From NCBI GenBank assembly GCA_949299435.1, contig CASGAK010000072.1:1-30821 (forward strand): 30,821 nt of DNA, given 5' to 3'. Shown piece after piece: positions 7,983 to 14,899 of the stretch. The translations under genes were made by a program, and so were the position numbers. The notes beneath the pieces are model-generated. The model ran no database searches, was not told the origin of the DNA, and worked only from the letters and a program-made list of their open reading frames with translations. The stretch is from an uncultured bacterium. Lineage in GTDB: Bacteria; Cyanobacteriota; Vampirovibrionia; Gastranaerophilales; Gastranaerophilaceae. Position 1 is the first letter of the stretch; each line of letters starts with the position of its first letter.

Positions 7983-8660
7983 ATGATTAGGAAAATATTG
8001 ATTTTATTTGTATCATTAATAGTCACATTTTCGAATAACGGCTTTTGTACAGCAAGTATATACGAGCCAGATGAACAGATAAATATAAGTGTATATGAAA
8101 AAATTAATCCAGCAATTGTGGCAATAGATGCTCAAACTACAGATGGGGTTTCTGCAGGAACAGGCTGTATAGTATCCTCAGATGGGTTAATTCTAACCGG
8201 CTCACATGTAATTGAAGATTGTAAAAGTGTCGAAGTGACAATGTATAACGGACAAGTGTATAAAGCTCAAGTTGTTTCCAAAATGGGTAAAAATAAAGAT
8301 CTCGCGTTATTAAAAATTTCACCTAAAAATCAGTTGCATACTATAAAGTTTGGAGATTCTGAAAATATTAAAGTGGGACAAAAAGTCTTAGCAATAGGTA
8401 ATCCCTTTGGATTTTCAGGTACATTGACGCAAGGTATAATATCAAGGATTGATTATACGAAAAATAAAATACAGACAGATGCCGCGATAAATCCAGGCTG
8501 CTCAGGAGGACCTTTGCTAAATTCTTCAGGCGAAGTTATCGGGATAAACCAGTCTATATATAACCCAGATAATAATATTTCGAATATTGGTATAGGTTTT
8601 GCAATCCCGATTAATGACGCTAAAAAATTTATTGAAGCAACAAAAATCAGTAAAAAATAA
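7983..8660 (+). CDS. HtrA/Deg-type serine protease without PDZ domain
   Basis: The product is a 225-residue exported trypsin-fold protease, likely a periplasmic quality-control enzyme. Residues 1-22 are a signal peptide (or uncleaved anchor). The catalytic triad is visible: His75 in LTGSHVIED, Asp106 in NKDLALLKI and Ser174 in NPGCSGGPLL. The usual GNSGGP is GCSGGP here, the Asn replaced by Cys, and there are further Cys residues at 62 and 80, so a disulphide is possible. The chain stops right after the protease domain, at IGFAIPINDAKKFI, where HtrA, DegP and DegQ continue into PDZ domains. It starts at an ATG with an AGAGGTG ribosome site and is closed by the hairpin at 8682-8720. Substrates are unknown. 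Confidence 0.87.
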   Translation: MIRKILILFVSLIVTFSNNGFCTASIYEPDEQINISVYEKINPAIVAIDAQTTDGVSAGTGCIVSSDGLILTGSHVIEDCKSVEVTMYNGQVYKAQVVSKMGKNKDLALLKISPKNQLHTIKFGDSENIKVGQKVLAIGNPFGFSGTLTQGIISRIDYTKNKIQTDAAINPGCSGGPLLNSSGEVIGINQSIYNPDNNISNIGIGFAIPINDAKKFIEATKISKK

Positions 8661-8681
8661 AATTGTAAAGATATGTTAATA

Positions 8682-8720
8682 GTGCCTTACCAGTGAAAAT
8701 GCTTGCTGGGTAAGGCTTTT
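8682..8720 (+). terminator. Rho-independent terminator of the HtrA-type gene
   Basis: GCCTTACC at 8684-8691 pairs with GGTAAGGC at 8709-8716 around a loop of about 17 bases, with part of the loop able to pair further (CCAG with CTGG). TTTT follows the stem at 8717-8720. Confidence 0.75.
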
Positions 8721-8841
8721 AATTAATATGTGTAAAAAATAAAATTAAACAAGGCAATTTTTATAAACAAAAAAACTTTATGAAAGTATAAGTGGAAACA
8801 CTAAGGGGAAAATACTTTAATTAGGGAAAAGGAGTTAAGAC

Positions 8842-10131
8842 ATGGGATTAGCAGAAGTTTCAAAATTGTCTGCAGCACAAGCTCAGCAGACAGAACAACA
8901 ACCGAAAGTGCAAGGAAAAGTGAAAGAGGATAAATCTTCAGAATTATCTCAAGCACTTTCAAAGGGCAAAACAAGTAAAGAGCAATCATTGCAAATGCCT
9001 GCGAAATTAGAGAAAAAAGAGGGAATGACAACAAAACAAAAGTTATTGACAGGAGCTGGTATTTTAGGAGCAGTAGCAGCTGTTACAGCATTTGTAAAAC
9101 CATCAGCAGCAAAAGCATTGAAAGGAGTAGCAAAACTAGCATCACATACACCAGAAGCGTCAAAAGGTCTTAAAGCAAGTCATGCATATATGGCAACAGG
9201 ATTGCTAGGTGGTACGGCGATATTGGGCAGTTGTGCCGATGTATTAGACGAAGAACATAACCATTATGTAGATATTCCGACTGATACAATTACAGAAACA
9301 GAATATGTTGAAAAAATTGTTGAAAAACCAATATATATAAAAGATACTATTGTAAAGCATGATACTATACAATTACCACCATTGCCCGCAGATACAGTAT
9401 ATATGCCTGGGGATACAGTATTTTTACCAGGTGATACAGTAGTAGTTCCAGGTGATACAATTTTTGTACCAGGTGATACAATTTTCAAACATGATACTAT
9501 ATATGTCGATAAACCAGTACCAATGCCGCCAGAAACAATTTATGTAAACAATAAATTTGAATCAGAAGTTCCTGAAAAAATCAAAGAAATGCTTCATGAT
9601 TTAGGCATAGATTCAACAGGTGTCGGAACATTCGTATATGGTCTAGATTGGCAAGATGAAAAGAATAACGTAGTTCACAGAACATTATGGGACGGAGGCA
9701 GAACAAGCCGTGATGGTGATGTATACATAATGAATGATATCGGAACAAAATGGTCAGACCCAGATGAAGACTATGTATTCGGTAAAAACGAAGACTTTAA
9801 ACGTCATGAATTATACTTAGACGGTACAAAAAATCTGAGTGATTGTGAAAATACACCGACTTCACCAATTAATGTATCAAATAATAACGGAGCTCCAAAC
9901 TGGTATATATTTGATCCTGATCAAATAACAGCACAGCCTGGTAACTGGACCCGTAACAATCCGAAATCATTCACAAAAATCGCTGACGGAAAATGGCAAT
10001 CAAGTGACGGATTTATATATGAAAGAGGACCTGAACCAAATTCAGTCAAGAAAATAAATCCGCAAGGCTCTGAATGGCTGTTGAAAAATATCAGCATAAT
10101 CGGCGGTGAAGATGCTAAAGATCCACAATAA
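8842..10131 (+). CDS. Unknown protein with Asp-Thr heptad repeats and internal lipobox-like segment
   Basis: I do not recognise this 429-residue protein. Residues 1-65 are polar, rich in Gln, Lys and Ser. A hydrophobic segment lies at about 68-84, and a second one, at 117-130, ends LGGTAILGSC at Cys131 followed by acidic residues, like a lipoprotein cleavage site but far from the N-terminus. Residues about 150-235 carry a beta-rich low-complexity region in which DTV or DTI recurs, with five units of seven residues (pattern DTxxxPG) encoded by a 21-bp tandem repeat. The C-terminal 190 residues are a Trp- and Asp-rich globular region. An AAAGGAG ribosome site sits before the ATG. It is transcribed alone and ends at a good terminator. 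A surface or envelope structural role is plausible but not shown. Confidence 0.7.
   Translation: MGLAEVSKLSAAQAQQTEQQPKVQGKVKEDKSSELSQALSKGKTSKEQSLQMPAKLEKKEGMTTKQKLLTGAGILGAVAAVTAFVKPSAAKALKGVAKLASHTPEASKGLKASHAYMATGLLGGTAILGSCADVLDEEHNHYVDIPTDTITETEYVEKIVEKPIYIKDTIVKHDTIQLPPLPADTVYMPGDTVFLPGDTVVVPGDTIFVPGDTIFKHDTIYVDKPVPMPPETIYVNNKFESEVPEKIKEMLHDLGIDSTGVGTFVYGLDWQDEKNNVVHRTLWDGGRTSRDGDVYIMNDIGTKWSDPDEDYVFGKNEDFKRHELYLDGTKNLSDCENTPTSPINVSNNNGAPNWYIFDPDQITAQPGNWTRNNPKSFTKIADGKWQSSDGFIYERGPEPNSVKKINPQGSEWLLKNISIIGGEDAKDPQ
9391..9495 (+). repeat. Tandem 21-bp repeat, five units, inside the 8842 gene
   Basis: Units begin with GATACA at 9391, 9412, 9433, 9454 and 9475, exactly 21 bases apart. 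The next 15 bases vary, mostly ending CCAGGT or CCTGGG. Each unit encodes seven residues of type DTVFLPG, and the period is in frame, so copy number could change without breaking the gene. The last unit diverges to an FKHD sequence. Confidence 0.85.
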
Positions 10132-10165
10132 AAGTTAATCCTCATAAATATCCTATATATATAAT

Positions 10166-10193
10166 GGCGGGCATGAAAATGTCCGCCTTTTTT
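10166..10193 (+). terminator. Rho-independent terminator of the 8842 gene
   Basis: GGCGGGCA at 10166-10173 pairs with TGTCCGCC at 10180-10187 (one G-U pair) around a TGAAAA loop, and six T residues follow. Confidence 0.9.
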
Positions 10194-10212
10194 AATAAGA
10201 GTTCACATAACC

Positions 10213-10241
10213 TGTAAAAAGTTCTTATTTCGTGCTATATT
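10213..10241 (+). promoter_or_regulatory. Extended -10 promoter of ilvE
   Basis: TGCTATATT at 10233-10241 is an extended -10 element; a weak -35, TGTAAA, at 10213-10218 is 17 bases upstream. The inferred start near 10248 leaves a short leader holding the AAGGAGGAT ribosome site of ilvE. Confidence 0.45.
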
Positions 10242-10273
10242 ATATTCGTAAGTTAGGAAATAAGGAGGATTAT

Positions 10274-11188
10274 ATGGCAGAGTATGTTTATCTAAACGGG
10301 GACTATGTCGATATTACAAAGGCATCAATACCTGTTCGCACACATGCTTTTTTGTATGGAACGGCAGTTTTTGAAGGTATAAGAGCTTATTGGAATGAAG
10401 AAGAAAAACAATTATATGCATTCAGGGTGCCTGAGCATTATGAACGTTTATTGAGAAGTGCTAAAATTATGCATATGGATCCGTTGCATACAGTGGAAGA
10501 ATATTGCGAAATTACAAAAAATTTATTAAAGAAAAATAATTACAAAGAAGATGCATATATGCGTCCGACATTATATAAATCAGCACAAAAAGTAGGTCCG
10601 GGATTATATGATAACCCTGATGCATTTTTAATTATTTCAAATAAAATGGGTGATTATATAGATACTTCAAAAGGTCTAAAAGTGTGCGTATCAAATTGGA
10701 GGAGAAACAGTGATAATGCAATTCCACCAAGAGCAAAAGTAGCAGGATCTTATGCAAATGCAGCATTGATTAAAACAGATGCTCACAATGCCGGTTTTGA
10801 TGATGCAATAGTTTTAGATGAGCAAGGACAAGTGACAGAAGGGTCTGCTATGAATCTTTTCTTGGTTCAAAATGGAAAACTTGTGACTACAATGAAAACA
10901 GATAATATATTAGTTGGTATTACAAGAAATACTATTATGGAACTTGCAAAAGATGTTCTTGGCCTTGAAGTTGAAGAAAGAGTAATAGACAGAACTGAAT
11001 TATATATATCTGATGAAGCATTCTACTGTGGCACAGGAGCTCAAGTCAGCCCGATTGTCAGTGTGGATAACCGTAAATTAGGTGACGGTAATGTAGGTCC
11101 TATTGCAAAAGAACTTCAAAAATTATATTTTGATGTCGTAAAAGGCAGAGTACCAAAATACAAAAAATGGTGTATGCCAATATATTAA
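10274..11188 (+). CDS. ilvE: Branched-chain amino acid aminotransferase
   Basis: IlvE is a fold-type IV PLP enzyme that catalyses the last, reversible step of leucine, isoleucine and valine synthesis. The 304-residue length is typical. Visible features are the GTAVFEGIRAYW segment at residues 29-40, the catalytic Lys155 in RAKVAGSYANAAL, the GFDDAIVLDEQGQVTEGSAMN stretch around the cofactor (in two overlapping family motifs) and YCGTGAQVSPI near 251. The start is the ATG at 10274, six bases after a near-perfect AAGGAGG ribosome site; the frame is open to a GTG at 10232 that lacks such support. It stands alone between two terminators. D-amino-acid transaminase and ADC lyase share the fold, but the residue pattern fits BCAT best. 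Confidence 0.93.
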   Translation: MAEYVYLNGDYVDITKASIPVRTHAFLYGTAVFEGIRAYWNEEEKQLYAFRVPEHYERLLRSAKIMHMDPLHTVEEYCEITKNLLKKNNYKEDAYMRPTLYKSAQKVGPGLYDNPDAFLIISNKMGDYIDTSKGLKVCVSNWRRNSDNAIPPRAKVAGSYANAALIKTDAHNAGFDDAIVLDEQGQVTEGSAMNLFLVQNGKLVTTMKTDNILVGITRNTIMELAKDVLGLEVEERVIDRTELYISDEAFYCGTGAQVSPIVSVDNRKLGDGNVGPIAKELQKLYFDVVKGRVPKYKKWCMPIY

Positions 11189-11193
11189 TATTT

Positions 11194-11227
11194 AAACGCC
11201 TCTCGATTTTATCGAGAGGCGTTTTAT
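11194..11227 (+). terminator. Rho-independent terminator of ilvE
   Basis: AAACGCCTCTCGAT at 11194-11207 pairs perfectly with ATCGAGAGGCGTTT at 11211-11224 across a three-base loop. The T-run is short (GTTTTAT), but the stem is very stable. Confidence 0.88.
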
Positions 11228-11282
11228 ACAGCTTTAATTTTATAAGTAAAAAAATTTAGAGTTTCATCGTGGTAAGGTTTTA

Positions 11283-12017
11283 ATGATAGAATTTTTAGGG
11301 CTATGTGTTCAAAATTTAATAAAGAGTTTTAGATATTTACTGAGTGGGCATTTAAGGTTTTCAGAGGTTATATCGAAAGCTGCTTCAATTAGTTATGATT
11401 CATTGCCTATATCTTTGATTATTACTTTTATAACGGCAGCGGTAATTGCTATTCAGGTATCAAAACAATTTTTGATGTCCGGTGCTGAAAGTTATATTGG
11501 CGGCACTATTGCTATCGTGTTAATTCGAGAAATAGCACCCGGTTTTGTAGCTCTTGCAATCGGTGCCCGTGCTGGTACTGCTATTTCTGCAGAAATTGCA
11601 AATATGCAGGTTACAAGTCAAGTTGATGCGATGAAAACTTTAAAGGTTGATCCTGTAGGTTATTATTTTACACCAAGGATTATAGCTGCGGCAGTGACTG
11701 TACCTATGGTTGTATTGCTGGCTGAGTTTATAGGTACACTCGGAGGAATGTTTGTATCTCATGCCACTATAAATTTACACCCTGCAAGATATATGCATTC
11801 TGTCTGGGCTTGGCTAAGTACAAGAGATATCTACATAAGTCTTTTGAAAGCGTCGATATTCGGTGCTTTGATTGCACTTGTGTGTGCGACCCAAGGGTAT
11901 GAAACAAAAGGCGGAGCTAAAGAAGTTGGAATTTCTACGACTCAGGCTGCTATTCTGTCAACTATTTATATGTTAATTGCTGATTTTTTGATTAATCTTG
12001 TATTTTACATAAAATAA
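11283..12017 (+). CDS. mlaE: MlaE-family ABC transporter permease
   Basis: The 244-residue product is an inner-membrane permease of the MlaE/TGD1/YrbE family, the transmembrane part of ABC systems that move phospholipids or other lipids between inner and outer membrane. The family hallmark is visible as VLIREIAPGFVALAIGARAG near residue 80, then SAEIANMQVTSQVDAMKTL, PRIIAAAVTVPMVVLLAEF and ATQGYETKGGAKEVG near the C-terminus. Four to five hydrophobic segments follow an amphipathic N-terminus. A TAAGG site precedes the ATG. The partner genes for the MlaF-type ATPase and the MCE-domain MlaD protein are not adjacent, so it must work with subunits encoded elsewhere. In cyanobacteria the homologous permease is likewise often unlinked; that comparison is from general knowledge. 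Confidence 0.9.
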   Translation: MIEFLGLCVQNLIKSFRYLLSGHLRFSEVISKAASISYDSLPISLIITFITAAVIAIQVSKQFLMSGAESYIGGTIAIVLIREIAPGFVALAIGARAGTAISAEIANMQVTSQVDAMKTLKVDPVGYYFTPRIIAAAVTVPMVVLLAEFIGTLGGMFVSHATINLHPARYMHSVWAWLSTRDIYISLLKASIFGALIALVCATQGYETKGGAKEVGISTTQAAILSTIYMLIADFLINLVFYIK

Positions 12018-12091
12018 TTGTATGAAAAGTCAGTTTTTAACCTGGAATATGAAATAGTATACTGTGCTTTAATTTAAATATACAGTTATAG

Positions 12092-12121
12092 AAAAGTCTA
12101 AAAAATATTTTACAGACTTTT
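12092..12121. terminator. Weak bidirectional terminator between mlaE and the GspE-like gene
   Basis: AAAAGTCT at 12092-12099 pairs with AGACTTTT at 12114-12121, with more A-T pairing inside. It overlaps the stop codon of the minus-strand gene and sits between two convergent genes, so it may serve both. Confidence 0.5.
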
Positions 12122-13505
12122 ATGCTAAATATTTTTGTGCAGTCGCTTTGTCAAAGACTTCAATACTGTTTTTGGAGTGAATGAATATAATACAGCCTAT
12201 AATTGATTTGAGGGTTTCAAAATCAGAAATAGACATTTTATTTCTCAAATCCTCCATATTATTTGCCATAAATTCCATAATAATAGTTTTGTTATCATAT
12301 ACTAAATTTGAGAAATAATCGAAAGATTCTTTATTTTTAATTCCTTCAAGGTAAATGATATCAGGTGATTGAAATTCAATAAATCTGGAGGCTTTGTCCA
12401 TATTGAATCCGACATTCTCATTTAATTCGCATTGATTTACGTTGTTTAAGTTATATTTAGCAATACTTTCAATTGTCATTACATTTTTATTTTTAGCTGC
12501 GGTATCCAGTAAAATAGAATAAATTACATGAGTTTTTCCGCTTAGTGGAGAGCCGCAGACCAAAATTACACCTGGATTTTCCATTGCATTTTTTACAATT
12601 TTAAGCTGAGTATCGTTTGTAATAATTTTGTTTAACGGATTTGGTTGTCTGTAAATTTTAAGAAATATCCTTTCCCCCATAATTGTAGGAAATGTAGAAA
12701 TACTTGCAACTACAGAGATGTCATCTACTTTGAAATTTAATTTACCAAGTTGGGGGACCTCACTTACAGAAGGATCAAGTTCTGAAAGAGTTTTCAGTTT
12801 TGCAATAAAAGAAAGTGTTAAAACTGAGGGAATAATTCCTTTATTGTGAATTTCTCCGTTTCTTTTAAAGTTTACACCAAGTCCTTCATTATCCCTTTGG
12901 AATAAAATTTCATGGGTATCTTCCATTATTGCTTGTTTTAAAATAGAACGGATAATTTTTTGGATATGTAAATCAGAAAGGTCTTCACTGTGTAATTCTT
13001 CACGCCAGTCGTATTCGGAATTTATATTTTGCGTGAAAATTTCACCTACTGTTATGTCATTAGGATAATATTCGTCGATTTTTTTCAAAATGACTGCCTC
13101 AGAAGCTAATACAGGCTCGATTGAGCAGGCGGCACTTTCTACGATTTTGTCTATCGCGAAAAGATCTAACGGATCTGCCATTGCAACTGTTAATGTATCT
13201 TCAATTTTGAACAGCGGTAAAATTTTAAACCTTTTAGCATCTGAGTAATTTATATATTTTAAGCACTTTTTATCAAGGCTATAATCGTCTAGGTTTACAA
13301 ACGGTGTATGCAGCTTGTTTTCAAGAAATTTAATCAAATCTTTTTCTTGAAGCATTCCTGAGTTAATAAGTGCCTGACCGATATTTATATTTTGAGCACT
13401 GGCAATTTCTTGAGCTTGTTCAAGTGTTTCATAAGCTATTAGACCTGTTCTTACTAAATCATATTTTAATTTTTCAAGCGTTTTGTTTGTTACGGTATCC
13501 ATCAT
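12120..13505 (-). CDS. Degenerate GspE/PilB-type secretion ATPase homologue
   Basis: The 461-residue protein has the layout of a type II secretion or type IV pilus assembly ATPase: an N-terminal MshEN/T2SSE_N domain (residues about 10-145, with NIGQALINSGMLQEKDL), then the N2-type domain and the C-terminal RecA-like ATPase. Walker A is intact at 318-325 (GSPLSGKT). Other sites are altered: the Walker B segment reads PDIIYLEGIKN at 381-391 where the family has PDIIMVGEIRD, the Asp box is MTIESIAKY, the His-box region is MEFMANNMEDL without His, and the Zn-binding tetracysteine motif is absent. It may bind ATP yet hydrolyse it poorly. Its first 32 bases overlap the response-regulator gene upstream. 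Function is inferred to be regulatory or structural in a pilus-type machine. Confidence 0.75.
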   Translation of the reverse strand: MMDTVTNKTLEKLKYDLVRTGLIAYETLEQAQEIASAQNINIGQALINSGMLQEKDLIKFLENKLHTPFVNLDDYSLDKKCLKYINYSDAKRFKILPLFKIEDTLTVAMADPLDLFAIDKIVESAACSIEPVLASEAVILKKIDEYYPNDITVGEIFTQNINSEYDWREELHSEDLSDLHIQKIIRSILKQAIMEDTHEILFQRDNEGLGVNFKRNGEIHNKGIIPSVLTLSFIAKLKTLSELDPSVSEVPQLGKLNFKVDDISVVASISTFPTIMGERIFLKIYRQPNPLNKIITNDTQLKIVKNAMENPGVILVCGSPLSGKTHVIYSILLDTAAKNKNVMTIESIAKYNLNNVNQCELNENVGFNMDKASRFIEFQSPDIIYLEGIKNKESFDYFSNLVYDNKTIIMEFMANNMEDLRNKMSISDFETLKSIIGCIIFIHSKNSIEVFDKATAQKYLA

Positions 13506-13872
13506 TTTCTCTGCTTAAATATTTTTCAACTTGTCTTAACACATCATCAAGGTCAAAGGGTTTTGTTATATATTCATCAGCACCAGTCTCTTCACCTATC
13601 AGCTTATCTTCTTCTTGGGAGCGAGCGGTAATCATTAAAATCGGTATATTTTTGTACTTATTATCATATTTTAATAGTCTGCTGATTTTATAGCCGTTAA
13701 TTTTGGGCATCATAACATCAAGTATTATTAAATCAGGTACCAATTCTTTTGCAAGTCTTAGTCCGTCTTCACCGTTGAATGCGGTAAAACAATCATATCC
13801 GCTAGCCTCTAATACAAATTTAAGGCTTTCTACAATATCTTGCTCATCATCTACGATTAGAATTTTTTTCAT
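13474..13872 (-). CDS. Stand-alone response regulator receiver (CheY/PilG type)
   Basis: This 132-residue protein is a single receiver domain with no output domain. The acidic pair is in ILIVDDEQD at residues 4-12, the phospho-acceptor Asp is in LIILDVMMP near residue 52, the switch Thr/Ser region is ILMITARS, and the conserved Lys is in YITKPFD near 104. A short polar tail follows. It would be phosphorylated by a histidine kinase and act by protein contact. An AAGGAT ribosome site precedes the ATG, and an extended -10 promoter lies at 13895-13903. Its tail overlaps the start of the GspE-like gene by 32 bases, so the two are co-translated and probably work together. The kinase at 14896 is a candidate partner, not proven. 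Confidence 0.92.
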   Translation of the reverse strand: MKKILIVDDEQDIVESLKFVLEASGYDCFTAFNGEDGLRLAKELVPDLIILDVMMPKINGYKISRLLKYDNKYKNIPILMITARSQEEDKLIGEETGADEYITKPFDLDDVLRQVEKYLSRENDGYRNKQNA

Positions 13873-13894
13873 AACATTTTTATCCTTTACAAGT

Positions 13895-13903
13895 ATTATA
13901 GCA
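13895..13903 (-). promoter_or_regulatory. Extended -10 promoter of the response regulator operon
   Basis: On the minus strand this reads TGCTATAAT, a perfect extended -10 element, 22 bases upstream of the ATG at 13872. No good -35 is seen, which extended -10 promoters do not need. Transcription would begin near 13888, leaving a leader with the AAGGAT ribosome site. Confidence 0.6.
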
Positions 13904-14014
13904 TATTAAAAGGTATCTTCTATTTTGTTAAAATTTGTTAATTTAGTTAATTATATTCGACAAAAAATATTTTTTTGATTTTTACAAAAATGGAAGAAAA
14001 ATTAAGGAGAAGTA

Positions 14015-14899
14015 ATGATAAAGTTATTAAATCCCATAATGCGGTTTGAAGGGTGGGAGCCAATTGAATTTCCTAAACGATTGCCTGATACGAGGACTGT
14101 AGAAGAATTAAAAGGAACAATAGAGGCTTGGTCAAGAAGGTTATCAGAAGTAAAAGATGTACTACCTGAGTTAAAGAATATGAACCCTAAACATTTGGGA
14201 CTTGTTGCTGATACTATTGAATTGTCACAAAAGCCTGCTACGTTTTTTAAAGATGTAGACATGATGGCTTTAGACAAAGAGCTGAATATAAACCCGCTTG
14301 GTGTTTTAATGGCGACTTTTCCAATTATTTCCAAGAAAAATCCTAATGCAATGGATTTTGCACAAAAAGTTGTAGATACTGCAGGTAAGCTGATGTCTAA
14401 ATTCTTTTTGAAATCAGCAGCAGAGTATGATTTGTTGATTCGAAACGGAGTAGATCAGAATTATAAAAATGCTATTCCGATTGTAAAACCGTTAATAGAA
14501 GAATCGTTAACCACTCCGCTTGGGGAAGAATTTGCAAGACAGGAAGGATTTGTTTACAGAGTTGGGGTATTGATTGATAAAGATGCAAGGTTAGAAAAAA
14601 TTAGTCTTTTAGAAGATGTGTATAAAAAAATCAGTTACAAATTTTCAATGCCTTTTGATATTATTGATTTTGTAAAAAGTGATACCCCAGTTGATATTAT
14701 AAACGAAAATTTGAAATCTATCGATCGAGATTTAAATTGGTGTTATTCTTTCGGAAAACTTATGGATATAAATGAATATCTTTCAAGGGCGGTCAATGAT
14801 AAAAGAATCCCTTGTTATAATTTAAGTAATAAAAAAGAGTATTGTATAAATGACAGTCATATTTCAAGACTTAACTATGATAATCCTAAAAAAGATTAG
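14015..14899 (+). CDS. Unknown 294-residue protein
   Basis: I do not recognise this protein. It is predicted soluble and mostly helical, with no signal peptide and no clear membrane segment. The N-terminal third holds charged helices (VEELKGTIEAWSRRL, LSEVKDVLPELK), the middle a more hydrophobic stretch (INPLGVLMATFPII) and the C-terminus three Cys residues spread over 60 residues. A TAAGGAGA ribosome site sits five bases before the ATG, so it is a genuine gene. It lies alone between the response-regulator operon and the histidine kinase and overlaps the kinase gene tail to tail by 4 bases. Its place between signalling genes suggests, but does not show, a link with them. Confidence 0.75.
   Translation: MIKLLNPIMRFEGWEPIEFPKRLPDTRTVEELKGTIEAWSRRLSEVKDVLPELKNMNPKHLGLVADTIELSQKPATFFKDVDMMALDKELNINPLGVLMATFPIISKKNPNAMDFAQKVVDTAGKLMSKFFLKSAAEYDLLIRNGVDQNYKNAIPIVKPLIEESLTTPLGEEFARQEGFVYRVGVLIDKDARLEKISLLEDVYKKISYKFSMPFDIIDFVKSDTPVDIINENLKSIDRDLNWCYSFGKLMDINEYLSRAVNDKRIPCYNLSNKKEYCINDSHISRLNYDNPKKD

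Noticed and set aside
9264..9488. A 74-codon minus-strand frame with repeated VSPG units
   Set aside because: It is the exact antisense of the 21-bp repeat in the 8842 gene and has no ribosome site.
9391..9495. CRISPR-like repeat array
   Set aside because: The 21-bp period has no spacers, is in frame with a coding region and gives a regular protein heptad.
12120..13505. The GspE-like gene as a decayed pseudogene
   Set aside because: The frame is intact over 461 codons, the fold-forming segments are kept and it is translationally coupled to an intact regulator; loss of catalytic motifs alone suggests altered function.
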